The translations under genes and the position numbers were made by a program. Below, one piece after another: positions 36,748 to 45,343 of a DNA stretch of 64,000 bases (position 1 is its first letter; the number at the start of each line of letters is the position of its first letter). The DNA comes from Porphyromonas pogonae (lineage in GTDB: Bacteria; Bacteroidota; Bacteroidia; Bacteroidales; Porphyromonadaceae), in assembly GCF_036320655.1 (NCBI RefSeq), contig NZ_CP143258.1, forward strand, positions 1,550,001 through 1,614,000, read 5' to 3'. The notes beneath the pieces were generated by a model. It did no database searches and was not told the DNA's origin. It worked only from the letters and a program-made list of their open reading frames with translations.

Positions 36748-37704
36748 ATGAAAAACATTCTGATTATAGGCTCTACCGGACAGATCGGATCGGAGCTAAC
36801 TATGACGTTGAGAAAGCATTATCCGGAAGGACAAGTAGTAGCAGGTTATATACCGGGAGCCCCGCCTGTGGGAGAGTTGCTTGAGAGTGGACCATCCGAA
36901 GTGGTTGATATCACTGATGCTCAACAGATAGCGGATGTTGTGAAAAAGTACAAAATCGATACTATTTACAATCTTGCAGCTTTATTAAGCGCTGTTGCCG
37001 AGGCTAAGCCGCAGTTGGCATGGAAAATCGGGCTAGGTGGACTTTTCAATGTTTTGGAAGTTTCGCGTGAGCTTGGTTCTGCTGTGTTTACTCCCAGTTC
37101 TATCGGAGCTTTTGGTAATGACACCCCCAAAGATAAAACACCTCAAGATACAATCCAACGTCCCAAAACTATGTATGGTGTAACCAAGGTAGCAGGTGAA
37201 TTATTAGGAGATTATTACTTTAAACGCTTTGGTGTTGATACTCGTTCGGTGCGATTCCCCGGTCTTATCTCTAATGTAACACCTCCAGGAGGCGGTACCA
37301 CAGACTATGCCGTGGATATTTATTATGCAGCCGTCAAGGAAGGAAAGTTTGTATGTCCCATCAAAGAGGGTACTTATATGGATATGATGTATATGCCGGA
37401 CGCTTTGCGTGCTTGTATGGAACTTATGGAGGCTGATCCTTCAAGACTTGTTCATCGCAACTCCTTTAATATTGCGTCAATGAGCTTTGAACCTTCACAG
37501 ATAGCAGCAGCAGTCAGGAAATTGGTGCCAGGCTTTGAGATGACCTACGATGTTGATCCTTTGAGACAAAGCATTGCGGAATCATGGCCTAATTCATTGG
37601 ATGATACCTGTGCCCGTCAAGAATGGGACTGGACTCCTTCCTATGATCTTGACTCTATGAGTAAAGACATGATAGAGAAGTTGAAAATCCGTTTCGGAAA
37701 GTAA
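36748..37704 (+). CDS. L-threonine 3-dehydrogenase, SDR (epimerase-like) type
   Basis: This 318-aa NAD-dependent enzyme of the short-chain epimerase family oxidises L-threonine to 2-amino-3-ketobutyrate. GSTGQIG at 8-14 binds NAD, TPSSIGAFG and YGVTK give the catalytic Ser/Tyr/Lys, and PGGGTTDYAV is the sequence that separates threonine dehydrogenases from sugar epimerases. I use ATG 36748; the seven codons before it start with TTG and are not needed. A strong terminator follows at 37724. The RNA from the riboswitch at 38193 points toward the 3' end of this gene on the other strand. Confidence 0.9.
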   Translation: MKNILIIGSTGQIGSELTMTLRKHYPEGQVVAGYIPGAPPVGELLESGPSEVVDITDAQQIADVVKKYKIDTIYNLAALLSAVAEAKPQLAWKIGLGGLFNVLEVSRELGSAVFTPSSIGAFGNDTPKDKTPQDTIQRPKTMYGVTKVAGELLGDYYFKRFGVDTRSVRFPGLISNVTPPGGGTTDYAVDIYYAAVKEGKFVCPIKEGTYMDMMYMPDALRACMELMEADPSRLVHRNSFNIASMSFEPSQIAAAVRKLVPGFEMTYDVDPLRQSIAESWPNSLDDTCARQEWDWTPSYDLDSMSKDMIEKLKIRFGK

Positions 37705-37723
37705 GTATTTTCTGACAATCATA

Positions 37724-37764
37724 CAAAAGCGGGATGTCATTTCGATGACCATCCCGCTTTTTTA
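37724..37764. terminator. Strong terminator after the threonine dehydrogenase gene
   Basis: AAAAGCGGGATGTCAT and ATGACCATCCCGCTTTT form a long stem with one bulged C and a TTCG loop. T runs lie on both strands, so it can stop transcripts from either side, including RNA coming from the riboswitch on the minus strand. Confidence 0.88.
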
Positions 37765-38017
37765 ATAGTATTCCGAAAGTAACCTATACACCTAGAAAGG
37801 TTATGCAATAAGGATCCAAAAATAAAACCTCCGGAAATAAAATAACCTAATGTCGCTCATTACACCAAGTCTTTTATATCCCGAAGGCTTTAATTCACTA
37901 AATTATTATGGCAAATAATAATTTAAAAGTTCTCTCTGCGTGAGAACGGTTTCCTAAGTGGAATTTTTGACATGAAGTTTATTTCATTGTCATAGCTTTC
38001 CTCGAAGCTGCAGAAAA
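37765..38017 (-). other. Region downstream of the cobalamin riboswitch, without a gene
   Basis: On the minus strand, RNA leaving the aptamer reads this stretch. It contains a small hairpin at 37929-37947 (GTTCTC with GAGAAC, followed on minus by TTTTAAAT), which could be the expression platform terminator. Beyond it only tiny frames occur (16 codons ending at 37923, and one of 19 codons further down). There is no coding gene for a B12 transporter or enzyme between the aptamer and the end of the threonine dehydrogenase gene. Confidence 0.6.
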
Positions 38018-38193
38018 GTTTTGCAGGTCTTCTGGCTTTCAGCCTAATTATCCGGCACCTTCCCAAGAGTACAGAACTATCAGTGGTTAATCGCGGATCT
38101 TCAAACAGCTGATTACAGCAGCGGGACTGCTTAGGATTTACACCTAATTCCCTTTTAAGCATTTACACCATATAGTGCTATGCACAAAACCTA
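38018..38193 (-). ncRNA. Cobalamin (B12) riboswitch aptamer
   Basis: Read on the minus strand, all conserved blocks of the B12 riboswitch appear in the right order. They are TATGGTG, AAAGGGAA, AGGTGTAAATCC, GCAGTCCCGCTGCTGTAA, CCACTG, GGGAAGG, and the B12 box AAGCCAGAAGACCTGC at 38023-38039. The ends (GGTTTTG...TGCA and TGCAAAAC) can pair as P1. It lies just 3' of ridA on the same strand. I see no gene that it could control in cis. Whether it prefers adenosyl- or hydroxocobalamin is not clear. Confidence 0.95.
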
Positions 38194-38195
38194 TA

Positions 38196-38203
38196 CAAAG
38201 ATA
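38196..38203 (-). promoter_or_regulatory. Likely -7 element of a dedicated riboswitch promoter
   Basis: TATCTTTG on the minus strand ends three bases before the first paired base of the aptamer, so transcription would begin at or next to P1. A TTG is found 24 bases upstream within the end of ridA, slightly far but usable. It suggests the riboswitch RNA is made independently of ridA. Confidence 0.55.
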
Positions 38204-38213
38204 TATAAATAAT

Positions 38214-38594
38214 TTAGTCCTTTACAGCAATGACCTCAATTTCTACTAAACCATTTTTTGGTAATGTTTTTACAGCTACCGCAGAGCGTGCAGGAAAATC
38301 GCCTTCAAAATTCTTCTGATATACATCATTCATTGCTGTAAAATTTCCCATATCAGAAAGAAAGCATGTAGTTTTGATCACATGACTCATCTCAAAACCT
38401 GCCTCACTGAGCACTGCCCTAAGATTGCGAAATACTTGCTCTGTTTGGGCAGTAATATTATCGGATACAAAGTCACCTGTCTCTGGGTCTATTCCCAGTT
38501 GACCTGATGTATACAACGTGTTATTAACCTGAATAGCTTGGCTGTAAGGCCCTATAGCGGCGGGAGCCAATTGGGTTGAGATTACTTTTTTCAT
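38214..38594 (-). CDS. ridA: RidA family enamine/imine deaminase
   Basis: The 126-aa protein hydrolyses reactive enamines such as 2-aminoacrylate formed by PLP enzymes. YTSGQLGIDPETG and the substrate Arg in ARSAVAV are in place, with the EIEVIAVKD end typical of the family. It is the last gene of the dnaN-to-ridA row, 22 bases after rlmB. Functionally it fits with threonine and serine metabolism, and the threonine dehydrogenase gene is the next one along, on the opposite strand. Confidence 0.95.
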   Translation of the reverse strand: MKKVISTQLAPAAIGPYSQAIQVNNTLYTSGQLGIDPETGDFVSDNITAQTEQVFRNLRAVLSEAGFEMSHVIKTTCFLSDMGNFTAMNDVYQKNFEGDFPARSAVAVKTLPKNGLVEIEVIAVKD

Positions 38595-38616
38595 AAGATT
38601 GTAGTAATATTTAGAT

Positions 38617-39357
38617 TTAATGAATATTTTGTTGTCTGATTACTTCATATACAAGGATCCCTGCTGCTACGGATACATTCAGTGAGCCTATAGATCCTGT
38701 TTGGGGTATGGTGACAATTTTGTCAGCCAATCGCAATGTTTCTTGGGAGGGGCCTGTATCTTCAGCACCCATCACAATACCCAAAGGTAAGGATAAGTTC
38801 TCTTCCGTAAATATATTTTCTGTTTTTTCTGAAGCTGCTACGACTTGTATGCCATTGTCATGTAACATCCGTATTGCAGCAGGTATAGAGCTTACCCTAC
38901 ATACTGGAATGCGATGTAGTGCTCCGGCAGAAGTTTTAATTGCATCACCTGTGACGGATACGCTGTTTCTTTCTGGTATAATGATAGCATCTACGCCGGC
39001 GCATTCTGCAGTACGTGCTATGGCTCCGAAGTTTCTTACATCTGTGAGGCCATCAAGTAACATTAAAAATGGACTTTTACCATTTTCATAGAGCATGGGG
39101 ATTAGTTGATCAAGTTGAGTATACTCAATATCACACAGGAATGCGATAATGCCCTGATGATTCTTTTTCGTTATCCTATCCAATTTCTCTTGAGGTACAT
39201 TCAATACGGGTACCATCTGTTCTTTGGCAAGAGCATATATTGAATCCGTATCTTCTGTTTTGAGACCTCGTTTTATAAATATCTTGTCCAATTGCTTGCC
39301 GGCTTCAAGAGCTTCAAGCACGGGATGAACACCGTATATAAGTTTGTTATCTTTCAT
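38617..39357 (-). CDS. rlmB: 23S rRNA 2'-O-methyltransferase, RlmB/TrmH type
   Basis: This 246-aa SPOUT methyltransferase would methylate G2251 (E. coli numbering) in the 23S rRNA P loop. The N-terminal substrate-binding domain (YGVHPVLEALEAG) is followed by the knot domain with LLDGLTDVRNFGAIARTAE, MGAEDTG and SIGSLNVSVAAGI. recN lies six bases upstream and ridA 22 bases downstream. Confidence 0.94.
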   Translation of the reverse strand: MKDNKLIYGVHPVLEALEAGKQLDKIFIKRGLKTEDTDSIYALAKEQMVPVLNVPQEKLDRITKKNHQGIIAFLCDIEYTQLDQLIPMLYENGKSPFLMLLDGLTDVRNFGAIARTAECAGVDAIIIPERNSVSVTGDAIKTSAGALHRIPVCRVSSIPAAIRMLHDNGIQVVAASEKTENIFTEENLSLPLGIVMGAEDTGPSQETLRLADKIVTIPQTGSIGSLNVSVAAGILVYEVIRQQNIH

Positions 39358-39363
39358 TATTGA

Positions 39364-41031
39364 TTATGAATGTGATTGTTCTAATAATTGCTTTGCTGCA
39401 GCCAGTGATATTTCAGAGAGGTTATTGCCACTCTGCATGCGGGCTATCTCTTCTATACGCTCTTGTTTACTCAACTCTTTGATAGTACTAACGGTGGTGT
39501 CGTTTGTGGAATCTTTGTAAACGAAGTAATGAGAATTACCGGAGGCAGCTATCTGTGGTAGATGTGTGACGGCTATGACTTGCATAGTATGTCCCATCCG
39601 CTGAAGGATAAAACCGATCTTTTCTGCAATATCGCCTGATACACCTGTATCTATTTCGTCAAAGATTATTGAAGGTAAGCTTTTTTTATCAGCAATGAGT
39701 GCTTTGAGAGAGAGCATCAAGCGTGATATCTCACCTCCTGAGGCAATATTGGCTACGGGCTCAATCGGTAACTCTTTATTTGCTGAAAATAAATAGGTAA
39801 CTTGATCATATCCCGTTTCATGTAAATCAGGATACTTTGCAAAAGCTATATCAAATCGGATAAAGGGTATTCCCAGCTCTTTGAGACTCTCAATCAATTT
39901 GGTTATTATATGTTGTGCTGCCTTATGCCTATGGGCACTCAGCTCCTCCGCCAAGAGGGTGAGTTCCTTATGTTTTTGGCTTAATTCAGCCTTTAGCTCT
40001 TGGATGAGATTGTCCGAATTGGACAGAGTCATTAGTTTCCTTTCTAATTCATCCTTGAAAGCTATTAACTCATTAGATGTAGTAACATTATGTTTGAGTA
40101 ATAAAGAATTCAGTGCATCAAGCCTTTCTCTGATTATCGATAATCTCTGAGGGTCATAATTGATTTTTTCCGACTCTCTGGATATTGTTTGTGCGATATC
40201 CTCTAATTCGAGTTGTATGCTGTGAAGACGTGTAAACAATTCCTCTGATTGAGGATAATATTTTGCTGTCGCATTCAGGCTATCATGAGCATATTTTAGA
40301 CATGACATAGCATTGCAGTCATTCTCATATAAGGATTCGTAAGCATTGGTCAACCCCAGTTTGATATCTAAAGAATGAGATAGTATTTTTTCTTCCTCCT
40401 CCAGTTGTTCCAGTTCGTCAGGTTGGGGATTTAGCTCGTTAAGCTGATTCCATTGGAATTCCATATAGTCCTGTTCTTTCTTTCCTGCTTCCAATGCTTC
40501 CTCTTTATTTCTCAGGACTTCCTTGAGCTTATTATATTCGTTATAATGACATTTGTATTCTTTGAGCAAATTTTGGTTGCCGGCGTATAAATCTAGCACA
40601 CTCAATTGGAAGTGTGTATCGCCTAAAAGTAAATTCTTGTGTTGAGAATGGATGTCAATAAGGTGCTCAGAAAGTATTTTGAGTAAACTTACCGATGCCG
40701 GAGTATCATTGACAAAAGCTCTGCTTTTTCCTTTTACGGATATTTCACGTCTGACAATACATTCATAATCATCCACATCAATTTCCGCCTCGGATAGAAT
40801 TTCTTTTATCTCCGTCCCTATATTTGTAAAGGATGCCTCGATGATACACTTATCTATCCCCGGCCGTATAACAGAGGGATCAGCTCTATTGCCTGTGAGC
40901 AGAGATAGTGCACCTAGAATAATACTTTTTCCTGCTCCTGTTTCTCCTGTAATAACAGAGAAATGAGGATGGAATTGTATCTTAAGCGACTCTATTAGTA
41001 CATAATTTTTGATATATAGTGTATTGAGCAT
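39364..41031 (-). CDS. recN: DNA repair protein RecN
   Basis: This 555-aa SMC-like ATPase acts in double-strand break repair. Walker A GETGAGKS is at 29-36, a long coiled coil is in the middle (about 150-380), and the ABC signature (ASGGEISRLMLSLK), Walker B (IIFDEIDTGVSG) and H-loop (VTHLPQIAA) are near the C-terminus. It sits between the DUF4835 gene (11 bases) and rlmB (6 bases). Confidence 0.97.
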   Translation of the reverse strand: MLNTLYIKNYVLIESLKIQFHPHFSVITGETGAGKSIILGALSLLTGNRADPSVIRPGIDKCIIEASFTNIGTEIKEILSEAEIDVDDYECIVRREISVKGKSRAFVNDTPASVSLLKILSEHLIDIHSQHKNLLLGDTHFQLSVLDLYAGNQNLLKEYKCHYNEYNKLKEVLRNKEEALEAGKKEQDYMEFQWNQLNELNPQPDELEQLEEEEKILSHSLDIKLGLTNAYESLYENDCNAMSCLKYAHDSLNATAKYYPQSEELFTRLHSIQLELEDIAQTISRESEKINYDPQRLSIIRERLDALNSLLLKHNVTTSNELIAFKDELERKLMTLSNSDNLIQELKAELSQKHKELTLLAEELSAHRHKAAQHIITKLIESLKELGIPFIRFDIAFAKYPDLHETGYDQVTYLFSANKELPIEPVANIASGGEISRLMLSLKALIADKKSLPSIIFDEIDTGVSGDIAEKIGFILQRMGHTMQVIAVTHLPQIAASGNSHYFVYKDSTNDTTVSTIKELSKQERIEEIARMQSGNNLSEISLAAAKQLLEQSHS

Positions 41032-41042
41032 ATCCCGTTCGT

Positions 41043-41945
41043 TTACTTATATGTTTGAGTAATCAATGTAGGAAAATTCTTAGTTAGGAATGCGTTAATA
41101 TACGTTTTATCATCATAATCCATCCTTTCACTCATAAGCAAAATTTCTTGCATTTTATATCTCAGCAGGAGATAAGTGAGTGAGTTTGGAATCTTATTCG
41201 AGATAGGTTCCAGTAGCTTGATAATAGGTAGTAGCGTATGCCGAAATAATACATCATGGGAGGCTAATTCATCCAAATAAAGTCTATGGTAGCGATACCA
41301 AAAGTTTCGGAAAGCATTAAGAACATCTGTGTTGGAAATCAGTCCATCATATAAAAACCTTCGACTTTTGGATAACCTTTTGTCCCAACCGCTCCAATCG
41401 AATTGTGACGAAGCTATGGAGACTATCTGTTCCAATTTGTGGAGCTGATCTTCACCTCCATGCTCAGCAAAGCTCTCATTGTTTAGAAAAGTAATAAGTG
41501 TACAGTAATAGTATAAGATGGCTGATAAGTTATTACGCACATTGCTCAATTCATTACTACTCTCTTTGAGGTCGTCAATATTGAAAGCAATATCATCATC
41601 TTTGATGTTTAGCAGGGGTGTATAATAATCTGAATTGTACACAGGTCTGAGTGCAGACACAACCAAAGAAGCTTTGATATTACCCAAATCATCCATTTGG
41701 GTTAAGGTAAAGACAAAGTTAGCATTAACCTTTTCTTGTTGTAAGAATTTGGTCTCAGTCCAAGTATTCAGATTGATATAATCACTAATTTGTCGTTTCA
41801 GTTCATTTATCAGTGTTGTAGATGCATTGTTGGTGTATTTCACATCGAGGCTTACCGTCGCCTTGATCTCCTGACCATATAGAGGACGATACTGCAATGC
41901 TATTGCAGTCAATAAGAATATGAAGCCTTTGCAAATGATTTTCAT
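41043..41945 (-). CDS. DUF4835 family exported protein (PorD-like)
   Basis: The 300-aa protein has a signal peptide (about residues 1-24, cleaved after YGQ). It matches the DUF4835 pattern: short beta-rich N-terminus, then DYYTPLLNIKDDDIAFNIDDL and a helical C-terminal half. The family is common in Bacteroidota and, as I recall, linked to type IX secretion under the name PorD. That link is not shown by anything in the sequence. Place and overlap with coaBC (four bases) are as in related genomes. Confidence 0.8.
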   Translation of the reverse strand: MKIICKGFIFLLTAIALQYRPLYGQEIKATVSLDVKYTNNASTTLINELKRQISDYINLNTWTETKFLQQEKVNANFVFTLTQMDDLGNIKASLVVSALRPVYNSDYYTPLLNIKDDDIAFNIDDLKESSNELSNVRNNLSAILYYYCTLITFLNNESFAEHGGEDQLHKLEQIVSIASSQFDWSGWDKRLSKSRRFLYDGLISNTDVLNAFRNFWYRYHRLYLDELASHDVLFRHTLLPIIKLLEPISNKIPNSLTYLLLRYKMQEILLMSERMDYDDKTYINAFLTKNFPTLITQTYK

Positions 41946-43150
41946 CGAATAACCTTCTCAATATAATCTACAATATCTTGTGCAACATGCTCTTTTGCCT
42001 TAAGCTCATAAACCTCTTTATTTCCACTTTTATCAAAAATGGTGATAAGATTAGTAGAATGTCCGAAGCCTGCCCCTTCATGTTTGAGAGAATTGAGTAC
42101 GATCATATCCAAATTTTTATTCCGAAGCTTCCTTTGTGCTTCTTCTTCTCCGGAAGACGTCTCCAAAGAGAACCCTACAAAATATTGCTTATCTGTCTTT
42201 TCTTTGCCAAATGTTGCTGCTATATCAGGATTCTTTATCAATGAGATATTTATTTCGTCTTTTGGCTCGCGTTTCATCTTCTCTTCAAATGATATAGACG
42301 GTCTATAATCGGCAACTGCTGCACTAAAAACGGCAATATCAGTTGTGGAAATATATTTTTTACAAGCTGCAAGCATCTCTAGAGCCGAAGTTACTCGGAT
42401 TATTTTGATGTTTTCATCTTTAGGACTCAATGAACTTGGGCCCAAAACCAAAGTAACATCGGCTCCTCTATCTCTAAATTCATTAGCTATGCATATCCCC
42501 ATTAATCCTGTGGAGTGGTTGCCGATGAAGCGCACCGGATCAATGTTTTCATATGTAGGTCCTGCTGTAATCAGAATTTGTTTCCCTTGCAGACTTTGCT
42601 TTTTAGCAAAATGCGATTTCAATCTCTCTACAATCACTTCCGGCTCTTCCATGCGTCCTTTGCCCACTAAATGGCTGGCTAACTCTCCTTCACCAGGCTC
42701 AATGATGATATTTCCTCTGCGCTTGAGAATCTCAAGATTCTCCTGAGTACTTGGATGAGCAAACATATCAAGATCCATAGCCGGTGCGATAAAAACATCG
42801 GCTTTGGCTGAGAGGTAGGTTGTTATGAGCATATTATCGGCAATGCCATGAGCCATTTTACCTATTGAGGCAGCTGTAGCAGGAGCTATCAGCATAGCAT
42901 CTGCCCACAATCCTAAATCCACATGACTATTCCATGTCCCATCTCTCCCCGAAAAGAATTCACTGATCACCGGTTTTGATGTCAATGCAGATAATGTAAT
43001 AGGAGTAATAAACTCTTTACCGGCGGGAGTGATTACGATCTGAACTTCTGCTCCCTCTTTTATTAAAAGTCTTGTCAGCACCGCAGCTTTATAAGCAGCT
43101 ATGCTTCCTGTTATCCCTAGAACAATATGTTTACCTTTGAGATTACCCAC
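41942..43150 (-). CDS. coaBC: CoaBC: phosphopantothenoylcysteine decarboxylase / synthetase
   Basis: This bifunctional 402-aa flavoprotein makes 4'-phosphopantetheine for coenzyme A. CoaC is about 1-185, with GITGSIAAYK and the catalytic His in SHVDLG (His76). CoaB is about 190-400 with ITAGPTYENIDPVR and SAAVADYRP. Two CoaC residues differ from E. coli: the PxMNxxM motif reads PAMDLDM (Asn125 to Asp), and the flexible-loop Cys158 is Ser159 in ELASHLVGKGRM. The start is GTG at 43150, because the frame is closed two codons upstream by the exonuclease stop; no ATG is available. Confidence 0.95.
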   Translation of the reverse strand: MGNLKGKHIVLGITGSIAAYKAAVLTRLLIKEGAEVQIVITPAGKEFITPITLSALTSKPVISEFFSGRDGTWNSHVDLGLWADAMLIAPATAASIGKMAHGIADNMLITTYLSAKADVFIAPAMDLDMFAHPSTQENLEILKRRGNIIIEPGEGELASHLVGKGRMEEPEVIVERLKSHFAKKQSLQGKQILITAGPTYENIDPVRFIGNHSTGLMGICIANEFRDRGADVTLVLGPSSLSPKDENIKIIRVTSALEMLAACKKYISTTDIAVFSAAVADYRPSISFEEKMKREPKDEINISLIKNPDIAATFGKEKTDKQYFVGFSLETSSGEEEAQRKLRNKNLDMIVLNSLKHEGAGFGHSTNLITIFDKSGNKEVYELKAKEHVAQDIVDYIEKVIR

Positions 43151-43153
43151 GAG

Positions 43154-43918
43154 TTAGATATTATTAGCGAGTCTGATACGTGTAAAACAATTTTTGGTGT
43201 CAAGCGTGAAATTGGATTGCATGATCCAACCGTAATAACCCGGATCTTTCTGTAAAACATCCGTAGCCTTCTGTCCTCTGTATTTACCAAAATTAATAAC
43301 TTCTTCTGACTTATCATTATACACAAGACAACCTGCAAAGTCAACGTTATTATTAAATCTGGAGAAATCTGATAAGAATGCTACATCGTTCTCCAAATCT
43401 TCATATTTATCCAGTTGCCCCTGCAATACTTCATAAGTAGCATAAGTGTCTGCCTCAGCAGAATGTGCGTTTTCAAGAACCTTACCACAGTAAAACTTAT
43501 AAGCAGCTTCCAGTGTACGTTTCTCCATTTTGTGGAATATTGTCTGCACGTCTATTAATTTCCTCTTGGAGAAATCTACATCAATACCTGCTCTCAGAAA
43601 TTCTTCCACGAGCATCGGTACATCAAAACGATTGGAATTGAACCCAACAATATCACACCCTTCAATCCATTGATATAAGCTTTTAGCCACCTCTTTAAAT
43701 TTAGGGCAGTCTTGTACATCTTCGTCCGTGATTCCATGGATAGCTATACTTTCTTTGGGGATAGGCATATCCGGGTTAATTCTTCTCGTTTTGGTTTCTT
43801 CCAATCCATCAGGACTAACCTTGAGTATAGATATTTCTATAATTCTATCGTTGGATAGATTAACCCCCGTAGTCTCGAGGTCAAAAACTATAATAGGATT
43901 TTTGAGTTTCAGTTTCAT
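43154..43918 (-). CDS. DnaQ-like 3'-5' exonuclease
   Basis: The 254-aa DEDD-family exonuclease has DLETTGVN (Exo I) near the N-terminus, VGFNSNRFDVPML (Exo II) and HSAEADTYATYEV (Exo III with H and D). After about residue 180 comes a small C-terminal domain (NFGKYRGQKATDVLQKDPGYYGW) seen in Bacteroidota homologues. It may act as proofreading subunit or in repair. Its ATG shares one base with the stop of dnaN, which suggests co-translation with the clamp it could work with. Confidence 0.9.
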   Translation of the reverse strand: MKLKLKNPIIVFDLETTGVNLSNDRIIEISILKVSPDGLEETKTRRINPDMPIPKESIAIHGITDEDVQDCPKFKEVAKSLYQWIEGCDIVGFNSNRFDVPMLVEEFLRAGIDVDFSKRKLIDVQTIFHKMEKRTLEAAYKFYCGKVLENAHSAEADTYATYEVLQGQLDKYEDLENDVAFLSDFSRFNNNVDFAGCLVYNDKSEEVINFGKYRGQKATDVLQKDPGYYGWIMQSNFTLDTKNCFTRIRLANNI

Positions 43919-45060
43919 TATTCACCGATAAGTTTCATAGGGATAATAAGATTACATAGTTCTATGCCATCTTCATTCTCATTAGGGTATATGATTCCAG
44001 CTCTTGTCTGGTCTGCAAGACATATAGTAACTTCTTCTGAAGTAATATTCTGTAAGATAGTCTGGAGCATATTAGAGTCAAATCCTATCCTGATATTGAT
44101 GTCCTCTTCTACACATTGGCAAGGAACATGCTCTTCTGCTGCTACAGAGAAGTCTATATCATTTGCCGATAGTTTGATGTCATTATCATGGATTTCCAGT
44201 CTTACCATATTGCTAGCTTGGTTAGAGAACACAGCCACACGTTTAGAGGCAGAAAGAAGGAGCTGTTTGTCTACAACAATATGGAATGGGTTATTCTCTG
44301 GTATTACACTGTTATAGTTGGGATATCTTCCCTCCAGCAGACGAGAAGTAAGAGTGAATCCGGACAATTCGAAATGTACGTATTCATAATCATAGCTCAC
44401 TTTTGCCTCCTTGTCCTCTTTGGGTAGTAATGTGCGAGTCAAGAGCATACATGCTTTTTTAGACAGAGAGAAAGAGGTATGTGTGGGACTCTTGATGTTA
44501 TTATTGGTATGCTTTACCAAGATTCTTCCGTCAGAAGCAACAAACACGAGTTTATCTTCGTAGAAATCCATATATACTCCCGTCATGATAGGACGTCTTT
44601 CGTCTGTGCTGGATGCAAACAATGTTGATAGCAAACCATCTAATAACGCTTTGGGATCAATTACCGTTTTTTCTGCGGTGGGCTTTAATTCCTTAGCAAT
44701 GGGGAAAGTCTCGTTTGACTCCACTACTAAGCTGTAGAGACCATTGTTGTAAGTAATGGAGGCCTCCTTGCTCTTTATATTTATATCAAAAGTAATGGGT
44801 TGATCAGGCAGCTCCTTAATGGCTTCCAGTATCATTCTCTCCAATACCGTAAAGGCTCCATCTTCTCCCTGATTATTTACTTCAAGTTTAGTCGTTATTC
44901 GGTTACCCATGTCAGCAGCAGTCAGTGTAAGCTCATTTCCTTTGAGCTCAAACTGAATGTTACCCAGGATAGGCATGGTCATGGTACTTTTAGGAGAAAT
45001 TACTCTGGCAACAGCTTGTAGGTGCTGTAGAATCTCATTACTTGCAACTGTAAATTTCAT
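43918..45060 (-). CDS. dnaN: DNA polymerase III beta subunit (sliding clamp)
   Basis: The 380-aa clamp keeps DNA polymerase on its template. Three clamp domains of about 120 residues follow each other; LLEGRYPNYNSVIPE marks domain two and the C-terminal LIIPMKL is the partner-binding end. It is not next to dnaA here. A TATATTTG element lies upstream on the minus strand. First gene of the block down to ridA. Confidence 0.97.
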   Translation of the reverse strand: MKFTVASNEILQHLQAVARVISPKSTMTMPILGNIQFELKGNELTLTAADMGNRITTKLEVNNQGEDGAFTVLERMILEAIKELPDQPITFDINIKSKEASITYNNGLYSLVVESNETFPIAKELKPTAEKTVIDPKALLDGLLSTLFASSTDERRPIMTGVYMDFYEDKLVFVASDGRILVKHTNNNIKSPTHTSFSLSKKACMLLTRTLLPKEDKEAKVSYDYEYVHFELSGFTLTSRLLEGRYPNYNSVIPENNPFHIVVDKQLLLSASKRVAVFSNQASNMVRLEIHDNDIKLSANDIDFSVAAEEHVPCQCVEEDINIRIGFDSNMLQTILQNITSEEVTICLADQTRAGIIYPNENEDGIELCNLIIPMKLIGE

Positions 45061-45167
45061 AATTTATTCCTCTATATGGGTTTTTGTTTAATTTACAAAT
45101 ATAATCATTTATGGGCATATTCATTGAGTATTTCCGCTAAGACTATATAGTGTATAATACATATTTT

Positions 45168-45284
45168 ATGCTTTTGATAATTTGGGTACTCATTGTGTCT
45201 ATAGGAGGATTATTGTATGGTAAGAGATCCTGCCAATTATCTCGCAAGAAAGCCAAAACCGGAGGTGAAATTATAAAGCTTTAG
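45168..45284 (+). CDS. Possible 38-aa single-span membrane protein
   Basis: The ATG at 45168 opens MLLIIWVLIVSIGGLLYGKR, one hydrophobic span of about 17 residues followed by a basic tail (SRKKAK) with one Cys. This fits a small inner-membrane protein with the tail in the cytoplasm. A strong terminator lies 17 bases after the stop. No TAnnTTTG promoter element is clear upstream. No family recognised. It could be chance. Confidence 0.35.
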   Translation: MLLIIWVLIVSIGGLLYGKRSCQLSRKKAKTGGEIIKL

Positions 45285-45301
45285 GTTAGATGATAATATA
45301 A

Positions 45302-45337
45302 AAACAGGCGACAAAGAAAAAACTTTGTCGCCTGTTT
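45302..45337. terminator. Strong bidirectional terminator
   Basis: AAACAGGCGACAAAG and CTTTGTCGCCTGTTT are perfectly complementary (15 bp) around six bases, with T runs on both strands. It closes the tRNA-Pro transcript on minus and the possible small membrane protein on plus. Confidence 0.9.
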
Positions 45338-45343
45338 TTGTTG

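Noticed and set aside
37923-38162. 79-codon ORF downstream of ridA
   Set aside because: It reads through the conserved core of the cobalamin riboswitch; the RNA structure explains the sequence.
43918-45300. Chromosome origin near dnaN
   Set aside because: No dnaA gene, no cluster of TTATCCACA boxes and no AT-rich unwinding element beyond normal gaps. dnaN stands in a repair/metabolism operon here.
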